This document shows, one piece after another, positions 1-5,337 of a stretch of 6,572 nt of DNA. The position numbers and the translations under genes are program-made. The stretch comes from Candidatus Yonathbacteria bacterium (GTDB taxonomy: Bacteria; Patescibacteriota; Minisyncoccia; Phycocordibacterales; UBA1550): positions 7,115-13,686 of the forward strand of contig DNMN01000027.1 in the NCBI GenBank assembly GCA_003489395.1. The letters are read 5' to 3'. Under the pieces are notes generated by a model, which saw only the letters and a list, made by a program, of their open reading frames with translations, had not been told where the DNA came from and did no database searches. The first letter of the stretch is position 1. Every line of letters begins with the position of its first letter.

Positions 1-81
1 AGACCAGCGTTTGACTTCTTTACTTTGTATTTAACATTTCCGATTTTTGGGATTGGCATGGTTGATTTTCTTAACGAGTGA
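1..81 (+). CDS. Possible C-terminal tail of an upstream gene (partial, membrane-like)
   Basis: Of the three forward frames only the one starting at base 1 stays open, for 26 codons to TGA at 79-81; the other two stop by about base 34. The residues are strongly hydrophobic and aromatic (FDFFTLYLTFPIFGIGMV followed by DFLNE), as expected for a last membrane helix and a short polar tail. The stop codon lies inside the inverted repeat at 63-100, so the last six or so codons may come from the intergenic element instead of the ancestral protein. The fragment is too short to name a family, and chance openness over 81 bases cannot be excluded. Confidence 0.4.
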   Translation, partial: RPAFDFFTLYLTFPIFGIGMVDFLNE

Positions 82-100
82 AACGAGTTTTAGAAAATCA
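63..100. repeat. 9-bp perfect inverted repeat overlapping the upstream stop codon
   Basis: TGATTTTCT at 63-71 is the exact reverse complement of AGAAAATCA at 92-100. The 20-base loop contains a direct repeat of AACGAG (73-78 and 82-87, roughly) separated by TGA. No T-tract follows the right arm, so it is not a classical intrinsic terminator, though it could act as a 3'-end hairpin for the upstream transcript. It abuts the larger nested element at 102-158. Confidence 0.6.
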
Positions 101-101
101 C

Positions 102-158
102 CACCCGGTTAAATGATTTTTTCTAAAAAATCCCTGCGAAGCAGGATTTAACTGGGTG
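102..158. repeat. Nested intergenic inverted-repeat element upstream of the flavoprotein gene
   Basis: The outer arms are CACCCGGTTAAAT (102-114) and ATTTAACTGGGTG (146-158). They pair over 13 bp with one G-T wobble. Inside are GATTTTTT/AAAAAATC (115-122 with 125-132) and CCTGC-GAA-GCAGG (133-145). The second hairpin can instead pair as AAATCC..GGATTT plus TGC/GCA with one bulged C. TCA (98-100) and TGA (161-163) can extend the outer stem across a small internal loop. Elements of this look are, from memory, common between genes in Parcubacteria-like genomes; their function is unknown to me. Confidence 0.65.
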
Positions 159-205
159 AATGATACGACCTCGCCATTATACGAGAATTAAAGTAAAATG
201 CAACA

Positions 206-1486
206 ATGGAAAAGGAAAACAGCGGTGCAAAACAAAAACTTGCCTGTGATGTCGCAGTAATAGGCGGAGGGCCAGCGGGAATGATATCTGCAATTCAGGC
301 AGGAAAAGAGGGCGCTTCTGTCGTGCTAATTGAGAAAAACAAAACGCTCGGCAAAAAACTCCTCATCACGGGAGGTGGCAGATGCAACGTTACAAATGCC
401 ATTTTTGACAACCGCACGCTTGCGCAGAAGTACGGCAAAAAAGGAAAGTTCCTTCTCTCTCCTTTTTCAAAATGGAGCGCGCAGGATACAATTGATTTTT
501 TTGAATCTTGTGGAATGCCGACAAAGGAAGAAGCTTTGGGTAGAGTCTTCCCTCAAAGCAACCTCGCGCAAAGCGTGCTTGATGTTTTGATTGATGAACT
601 TGAAAACGCTAATGTGAAAATTATCACCGACTCCCCTGTTATCAAAATCAAAGCAGTAAATAATAAAATAGTTAGTATTGAAACAGCGGATGCAGTCATC
701 AATGCAAATGCGTTCATTATCACCACAGGAGGGACAGCGCGTCCCGAGACAGGCTCGTCTGGCGACGGATTCAAATGGCTAAAAAAACTTGGGCACACTA
801 TCAGCGCGCCAAGCGTAGCTCTTGTTCCTGTTAAAACTAAAGAAGCGTGGGTGCACAGACTCCAAGGTCTCTCGCTTCCAAATGTGAAGATCACTCTCAT
901 TGACGCAAAGGCGCGCGGAGAGGCGCGCATAGGGAAAATTCTATTTACTCACTTTGGACTTTCTGGGCCACTTGTTCTCGGTATGAGCCAAGCAATAGGT
1001 GAAGCGATGAGAGAGGGTACCCCTGCGCTTGAGCTTGATTTATTCCCCGCCCTTGACCAAGTGATGTTAGACGAGAAACTTCGCGCGCACCTCGCGAAGG
1101 TGCAAAATAAAAAATGGGCAAACGCGCTCGCGGGTTTTGTGTCTCCGCTTCTTGCGCCAGTTCTCGTGGAGCTCTCTGGCATCAACCCCACTATGCCAGT
1201 CAACATAATTCCGCGCGTAGCCCGTATTGCATTTGTTAAAAAACTAAAAGCACTGACTATTACACCAACAGGTCTACTCGGTGTGGAAAAAGCAATAGTC
1301 TCATCCGGAGGTGTGGCGCTAGAAGAAGTGGACTTCAAAACAATGCGTTCCCAAAAAATAGAAAATCTGTATCTAGCTGGGGATATTTTAGACTTTGACA
1401 GACCATCAGGAGGATTCAGTTTACAGATTTGCTGGACAACAGGATTCGTTGCGGGCAGAAGCGCTGGGGTGTATAATGTTAGGTAA
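206..1486 (+). CDS. HI0933/BaiN/YhiN-family NAD(P)/FAD-dependent flavoprotein
   Basis: This is a 426-residue cytoplasmic flavoprotein of the HI0933-like family (usually about 400 residues). The N-terminal Rossmann fold carries the dinucleotide motif GGGPAG at residues 20-25 and the acidic end of strand 2 at E43. The family signature GGGRCNVTN is at 56-64. The C-terminal FAD-contacting part reads AGDILDFDRPSGGFSLQ (391-407), followed by a helix with CWTTGFVAGRSAG. The E. coli member YhiN has been reported, to my recollection, as the 23S rRNA dihydrouridine synthase RdsA; BaiN members are linked to bile-acid reduction. An rRNA role is the more likely one in a reduced genome, but this is inference. 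The ATG at 206 is chosen because it gives a normal short lead before the Rossmann strand; there is no Shine-Dalgarno sequence. An overlapping ATG at 198 is in another frame. A TAAAAT box at 194-199 is too close for an ordinary leader. Confidence 0.93.
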   Translation: MEKENSGAKQKLACDVAVIGGGPAGMISAIQAGKEGASVVLIEKNKTLGKKLLITGGGRCNVTNAIFDNRTLAQKYGKKGKFLLSPFSKWSAQDTIDFFESCGMPTKEEALGRVFPQSNLAQSVLDVLIDELENANVKIITDSPVIKIKAVNNKIVSIETADAVINANAFIITTGGTARPETGSSGDGFKWLKKLGHTISAPSVALVPVKTKEAWVHRLQGLSLPNVKITLIDAKARGEARIGKILFTHFGLSGPLVLGMSQAIGEAMREGTPALELDLFPALDQVMLDEKLRAHLAKVQNKKWANALAGFVSPLLAPVLVELSGINPTMPVNIIPRVARIAFVKKLKALTITPTGLLGVEKAIVSSGGVALEEVDFKTMRSQKIENLYLAGDILDFDRPSGGFSLQICWTTGFVAGRSAGVYNVR

Positions 1487-1493
1487 CACACTT

Positions 1494-1497
1494 AAGG
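1494..1497 (+). promoter_or_regulatory. Shine-Dalgarno-like AAGG before the PAS sensor gene
   Basis: AAGG lies seven bases before the ATG at 1505, in the 18-nt gap after the flavoprotein gene. It is the only recognisable ribosome-binding motif among the five gene starts in the window and supports that start. Confidence 0.45.
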
Positions 1498-1504
1498 TCA
1501 AACT

Positions 1505-2758
1505 ATGGAAAATACAGCGAAATCGCATGAGGCAGTGCCTCATCTGCAAAAAATACAGCAGAAAAAACCTGTTGCTAAAAAAACAATTCTTGCAATAACA
1601 TCTATTATTGTGATACTTGGAATTGGCGTCACTTTCTATTTCACGAATAGAATTGAGAAGTTCTTTTGGGAAGCTCGCACAAGCTCAGTTGCAGAAGTAA
1701 CTCATGAGCTTGTGATTCATTATCTAAAAAAAGGCGACGTGGAGAACTGGCATAACGCTGAGTCAAATGCTCACTTGGCGGAATTTGCTAAGGAAGCAAA
1801 GGAGTTCATTCCAAGCACAGTGGCGATGAAAATCTATTCAACTGACGGAATTCTCGCGTGGACAGATCTGAAGCGCGTACAGCCAGGATACCAAAAGTCA
1901 GAAAGCGATGGACAACTCGCGCAAGTCAGAGCTAACAAAAGCATAATTATGCCTGCCGGCGAAGCCACAAAAAATGAACTTGGAAAAACGAGCTTGCTTG
2001 AGGTCTGGTCAACAATGGAAGACAATCTCGGAAACACGATGGGGTATTTTGAAATCTATTTTGACACAAGTGATATTCAGACGTTTGTAGATGAGATAAA
2101 ATACTCAATTTGGATCGTGATTATTATAATGCTTGGTATTGTACTAGTACTTATAAACCTAGCATTTAGAGAACAAGACGTAAGAATTATAGAGCAATCG
2201 GAATACATAAATGGCATCATTGAGCAGTCTCCTATCGGCATCTACACAATAAACACAAACGGGTTCATTGAAAGCTACAACCCGTCAATGATGCGAATTT
2301 CTGGCATCACAGACGCAAACGAAACAATAGGCAAAAATGTGTTTGATGCCGTCGCATATCAGAAAAATGGACTGGACAAACTTCTGATGAGCGGTTTGGG
2401 CGGAGTGCCGTTTGAAACAGAGGTTGAGGTGGAATCCTCACTTGGAGAACACAAAAAAACATACCGACATTATTACGGCGTCCCTTTGAGAAACCCTGCT
2501 GGCGAGGTTGACCACCTCCTTGTAATGGTAGAAGACATTACAGGAAGAAAGGAGCTAGAAAGAAAAGTCACGGAACACACCGAGGACCTTGAGTCTAATG
2601 TTAACGAACGCACAAAAACGCTTCAGGACAAACTTAACGAGCTTGAAAGATTCCAGCGACTCACTGTTGACCGCGAAATTCGCATGACAGAGTTAAAACA
2701 AGAAATAGAAAAAATGCGCGTTAAACTAGAGAGCTCAGGAATGAATCCAAACGCATAA
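1505..2758 (+). CDS. Membrane-anchored PAS-domain sensor without an output domain
   Basis: The product is 417 residues. A basic cytoplasmic N-terminus (1-26) precedes TM1 (about 27-46), an extracytoplasmic region of about 150 residues (48-198), and TM2 (about 201-221). A cytoplasmic PAS domain follows (about 233-345), starting EYINGIIEQSPIGIYTI and ending in the usual EDITGRKELE junction. A long coiled coil then fills 349-410. The chain stops there: no histidine-phosphorylation helix, ATPase, GGDEF or methyl-accepting domain is visible. The tail RLTVDREIRMTELK (about 385-398) resembles a conserved end I recall from other kinase-less PAS proteins (a VGRELKMIELK-type motif). The extracytoplasmic part could be a Cache-like ligand sensor, but I cannot assign it. 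The gene sits 18 nt after the flavoprotein gene and 20 nt before the DUF2231-like gene, so co-transcription is likely. It may signal through a partner by coiled-coil contact. Confidence 0.88.
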   Translation: MENTAKSHEAVPHLQKIQQKKPVAKKTILAITSIIVILGIGVTFYFTNRIEKFFWEARTSSVAEVTHELVIHYLKKGDVENWHNAESNAHLAEFAKEAKEFIPSTVAMKIYSTDGILAWTDLKRVQPGYQKSESDGQLAQVRANKSIIMPAGEATKNELGKTSLLEVWSTMEDNLGNTMGYFEIYFDTSDIQTFVDEIKYSIWIVIIIMLGIVLVLINLAFREQDVRIIEQSEYINGIIEQSPIGIYTINTNGFIESYNPSMMRISGITDANETIGKNVFDAVAYQKNGLDKLLMSGLGGVPFETEVEVESSLGEHKKTYRHYYGVPLRNPAGEVDHLLVMVEDITGRKELERKVTEHTEDLESNVNERTKTLQDKLNELERFQRLTVDREIRMTELKQEIEKMRVKLESSGMNPNA

Positions 2759-2778
2759 TTATATATTAACTAAAATCC

Positions 2779-3306
2779 ATGAACATACATCCTATACTTG
2801 TGCACTTCCCTATTGCTTTCCTCACTCTTTACGCCATCTGCGAACTTATTAGGTTTAAGAAGGTTACTGCACAACATTACTGGTTCCATGTAAAAGCAAT
2901 TCTCATTATTGCTGGTCTTGTAACGGCGGAGCTTGCGCTCGGAAGCGGTGAGGCGATTGAAAAAATGTTCAAGGAGGAGAATCCTGTCAAAGACGCGATT
3001 GTTCATGTGCACGCGGCTTCTGCCGAGGGGACTATTGGAATATTTTTGATACTTGCTATCTCGTATCTTGTTTTGTGGATTGAATATGATTCTTCCAAAA
3101 AATTCCTTTCAAAATACCCAAGTCTCGCAAACCCATGGAGGCGTTTAGTCAAAATCGCAAAATGGATTATTGATACTCCCGCGTCCCTCGTGCTGGCTCT
3201 TATCGGTATCGTTGGGATTACAATTACCGGAGCGCTCGGCGGAGCAATGGTGCACGGACCCGATGTGGACCCATTTGTTTCATTTGTGTATCGCCTGTTT
3301 TTCTAG
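2779..3306 (+). CDS. DUF2231-like small membrane protein
   Basis: This 175-residue protein has four predicted membrane segments (about 7-25, 37-55, 82-103 and 134-156). It opens with NIHPILVHFPIAF, the hallmark of the DUF2231 family, in which an HP-x-HFP-type motif begins the first helix. Histidines fall at membrane edges: H4, H9, H33, H37, H76, H78 and H159, the last in GGAMVHGPDVDP, which matches the family's C-terminal glycine-rich end. Such histidines could bind haem or metal, but the family's function is not settled. The start at 2779 puts the HP motif at the extreme N-terminus, as usual. No Shine-Dalgarno is present; TATATT at 2762-2767 could be a -10 box giving a nearly leaderless mRNA, but it has no good -35. 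The gene lies 9 nt before the metal ATPase gene, suggesting coupled expression. Confidence 0.72.
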   Translation: MNIHPILVHFPIAFLTLYAICELIRFKKVTAQHYWFHVKAILIIAGLVTAELALGSGEAIEKMFKEENPVKDAIVHVHAASAEGTIGIFLILAISYLVLWIEYDSSKKFLSKYPSLANPWRRLVKIAKWIIDTPASLVLALIGIVGITITGALGGAMVHGPDVDPFVSFVYRLFF

Positions 3307-3315
3307 AACAATACT

Positions 3316-5184
3316 ATGAACAATAACGAGCACTTCAATTTTAAAAGGGCGCTTCGTTTTGAAATATCTCTTGTAGTTCTTTTCCTTGCGACATTCGCGC
3401 TTTATGTTGGAGATGTGTTGCCAGCAAGGTTTGAAGGTCAGATTCTCGGTATTGTTGGATTTGTCGGAATAGTACCGGTAGCCAGAAGCGCGTATCGTTC
3501 GCTTAAAGAAAAGAAAATAAACGTTGACCTCCTCGCAACTATCGCGCTTTTTTTCTCGTTCATAAGCGCGGAGTGGAGCTCAATGCTTTTTATAAACATA
3601 ATGCTTGCGGGAGCGCGTGTGCTTGATCTATACACAAAAAGACGCGTCAGGAAATCGCTTGAGAGTCTCATTAAGCTGAAACCGTCAAAGGCTCGTGTGA
3701 TCCGCGATGGAGAAACCACAGAAATCGCGCTTAATCATGTTCGCAAAGGCGACCTCGTGGTTGTAAATCTAGGTGAACAAATTCCTGTGGACGGAATAGT
3801 GAGCGAAGGTGGAGCCTCTGTGAACCAAGCATCACTGACAGGCGAATCAGTTCCTGTGCTTCGTGAAGTTGGCTCTACTGTTCTTTCCGCGACTGTAGTT
3901 GTGTCTGGAAATATTGTCGTGAAAGCAGAAAGAATTGGCGCAGAAACCACTTTTGAGCGAATGATAAACCTCATTGAGGCATCGCACGACGCGAAAACAA
4001 GAATGCGCACGTCAGCCGAGCGTTTTTCAAGTTGGTACATTGGCATTATGCTTTTGGTCGCTATTGTTCTTTACATACTTACAATGGACACACGACTTGT
4101 GCTCGCTGTTGTGCTTGTTGTGTGCGCGGATGACATTGCGATTGCAGTCCCCCTTGCGTACATTGTCGCGATAGGCACTGCCGCTCGTCGAGGGATTATT
4201 ATAAAAAGCGCGGATTTCTTGGAACTTGCCGGGAAAATTAACACGCTCGTTGTGGATAAAACAGGCACGCTGACACTCGGAAAACTTGCCGTTGAAAACG
4301 CGCGCGCGTTTGAAGGAGCGACCATGGAGCATGTTCTAGAGCTGTCCGGAACTATATGCGCGCGTTCAAACCATCCAGTCTCAAAAGCAATTATGGAGTA
4401 CGCAAAAAATGCTGGCTGTTCCTGCGCGCCACCTGAGAGTTTCAAAGAAGTGGAGGGGCGAGGCATAATCGGAGCAAGCGATAATGATGGAAAAATAATT
4501 ATAGGACGAGCGGAATTTTTGAACGAGGAAGGAATTAAATTTTCTGATGAAGTGGAGAGCGTTGTCGCAGAATGGGTGTCAAAAGGAAACAACGTAACTC
4601 TCATTTCTCTTGGTGGCAAAGTAATCGGAATGTTCGCTCTCGCCGACGAAATGCGCGAGGGTGTCGCGAGCGCGATCCAAACACTCAAACAAACAGGTGT
4701 TAAAGAAGTGGTGATGCTCACAGGCGACAACGACGGTGTCGCAAAGAAAATCGCGGATTACCTTGGCATAGACAAGTACTATTCAAAGCTTCTGCCAGAG
4801 CATAAGGTGTATGTTTTAAGAGATTACCTCGGAAAGCACGAGCGAGTTGTGGCTATGGTCGGAGACGGTGTAAATGATTCCGCAGTGCTTGCGCGAGCGG
4901 ATGTGGGTATAGCGATGGGTGGTATTGGGTCGGATGCGGCGATAGAGTCAGCCGACATAGTCCTTATGCAAGACAATTTTGAGAAAATACTTGACCTTCG
5001 CGGGATCTCCAAAAAGGTATCTTCAATTGTGCAGGGGAATTTTGTGATTTGGGGAGTTGTAAACACAATAGGTCTTTACCTAGTTTTCACCCATACTATC
5101 GGGCCATCGGGAGCCGCGGCATACAACTTTCTAACTGACTTTATTCCAATAGCAAACTCCCTTCGTCTTTTCCGATATAAGTAA
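3316..5184 (+). CDS. P1B-like heavy-metal-type P-type ATPase with atypical CADD motif
   Basis: The 622-residue protein has the P1B topology: four helices (about 13-32, 39-59 and a pair within 69-103), an actuator domain with TGES at 175-178, helices at about 239-257 and 260-287, the catalytic P/N domains, and two final helices (about 575-592 and 600-618). The phosphorylation motif DKTGTLT starts at D314. The P1B-specific HP dipeptide in the N domain is H353-P354, with TGDND at 469-473 and GDGVND at 516-521. All catalytic motifs are intact, so it should be an active ATP-driven cation pump in the cytoplasmic membrane. It lacks an N-terminal HMA metal-binding domain. M4 normally carries CPC, CPH, SPC, TPC or similar; here it reads C270-A-D-D273, with the proline gone and two carboxylates added. 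The last helix has NFLTDF (T607, D608) where P1B pumps usually have a serine-rich stretch. The substrate is therefore uncertain; a harder divalent cation than copper is plausible. No Shine-Dalgarno; the start follows the previous stop by 9 nt. Confidence 0.92.
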   Translation: MNNNEHFNFKRALRFEISLVVLFLATFALYVGDVLPARFEGQILGIVGFVGIVPVARSAYRSLKEKKINVDLLATIALFFSFISAEWSSMLFINIMLAGARVLDLYTKRRVRKSLESLIKLKPSKARVIRDGETTEIALNHVRKGDLVVVNLGEQIPVDGIVSEGGASVNQASLTGESVPVLREVGSTVLSATVVVSGNIVVKAERIGAETTFERMINLIEASHDAKTRMRTSAERFSSWYIGIMLLVAIVLYILTMDTRLVLAVVLVVCADDIAIAVPLAYIVAIGTAARRGIIIKSADFLELAGKINTLVVDKTGTLTLGKLAVENARAFEGATMEHVLELSGTICARSNHPVSKAIMEYAKNAGCSCAPPESFKEVEGRGIIGASDNDGKIIIGRAEFLNEEGIKFSDEVESVVAEWVSKGNNVTLISLGGKVIGMFALADEMREGVASAIQTLKQTGVKEVVMLTGDNDGVAKKIADYLGIDKYYSKLLPEHKVYVLRDYLGKHERVVAMVGDGVNDSAVLARADVGIAMGGIGSDAAIESADIVLMQDNFEKILDLRGISKKVSSIVQGNFVIWGVVNTIGLYLVFTHTIGPSGAAAYNFLTDFIPIANSLRLFRYK

Positions 5185-5190
5185 AAAAGT

Positions 5191-5196
5191 TATACT
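5191..5196 (+). promoter_or_regulatory. Possible -10 box (TATACT) just after the metal ATPase gene
   Basis: TATACT matches the TATAAT consensus at five of six positions and lies 7 nt past the stop codon at 5184. There is no convincing -35 hexamer at normal spacing. If used, the transcript would start near 5203 and contain both arms of the inverted repeat at 5216-5339. Confidence 0.2.
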
Positions 5197-5211
5197 GTAT
5201 TAAATACCTCA

Positions 5212-5265
5212 ATGGATCCCGTTAGAGGTCATGCAGTTATGTTTTTGGTACTGATGGGATTATAA
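5212..5265 (+). CDS. Possible 17-residue leader peptide
   Basis: An ATG at 5212 opens a mini-ORF encoding MDPVRGHAVMFLVLMGL and ends with TAA at 5263-5265. It is short and hydrophobic, and spans the left arm of the 5216-5339 inverted repeat. Its translation would disrupt pairing of that arm, as in attenuation leaders. There is no Shine-Dalgarno sequence, and the left arm is constrained by the palindrome itself, so it may be a chance ORF. Confidence 0.15.
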   Translation: MDPVRGHAVMFLVLMGL

Positions 5266-5266
5266 T
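5261..5266 (+). promoter_or_regulatory. Consensus -10 box (TATAAT) for the second ATPase gene
   Basis: TATAAT matches the sigma-70-type -10 consensus fully and lies 71 nt upstream of the start at 5338. The -35 region is weak: TTATGT at 5237-5242 with an 18-bp spacer matches only its first two bases. A transcript from here would begin near 5273, exclude the left arm of the inverted repeat, and keep the hairpin and right arm in a leader of about 65 nt. Confidence 0.4.
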
Positions 5267-5305
5267 GACGAAGGTGGTAAGTATTACTATTTATTAAATA
5301 ACTAC

Positions 5306-5324
5306 GGAAACGCACAGCGTTTCC
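5306..5324. repeat. Perfect 8-bp hairpin just before the second ATPase start
   Basis: GGAAACGC (5306-5313), loop ACA, GCGTTTCC (5317-5324). The stem ends one base before the right arm of the larger inverted repeat and 13 bases before the ATG. It has no trailing T-run, so it is unlikely to be an intrinsic terminator. It occupies the area where a ribosome-binding site would normally lie. Confidence 0.7.
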
Positions 5325-5337
5325 TACCTCTAACGGG

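Noticed and set aside
11..37. Promoter with TTGACT (11-16) and TAACAT (32-37).
   Set aside because: The spacer is only 15 bp, the -10 match is weak, and the region reads as a likely protein tail.
949..1491. A 180-codon minus-strand frame opposite the flavoprotein gene.
   Set aside because: Composition is typical of an antisense shadow, with no domain, and the sense strand carries the conserved FAD motifs.
4296..4311. Perfect 16-bp palindrome AAACGCGCGCGCGTTT in the first ATPase gene, and a similar 10-base CG run at 6384-6393 in the second.
   Set aside because: Both encode an Ala-Arg-Ala stretch in normal reading frame, and GCG/CGC codons are common throughout the window. Z-DNA potential exists but nothing else supports a function.
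4071..4730. A 219-codon open frame on the minus strand inside the metal ATPase gene.
   Set aside because: It is a shadow of the coding strand: serine/threonine-rich, low-information composition, no recognisable domain, and it overlaps the conserved pump motifs entirely.
3316..5184. Degenerate or inactive metal ATPase, because the CPC motif is missing.
   Set aside because: All catalytic motifs (TGES, DKTGTLT, HP, TGDN, GDGVND) are intact and the frame is uninterrupted, so altered ion choice is more likely than inactivity.
5306..5324. Intrinsic terminator for the metal ATPase gene.
   Set aside because: The hairpin is perfect but has no following T-run, lies 120 nt past the stop codon and is 13 bases before the next start.
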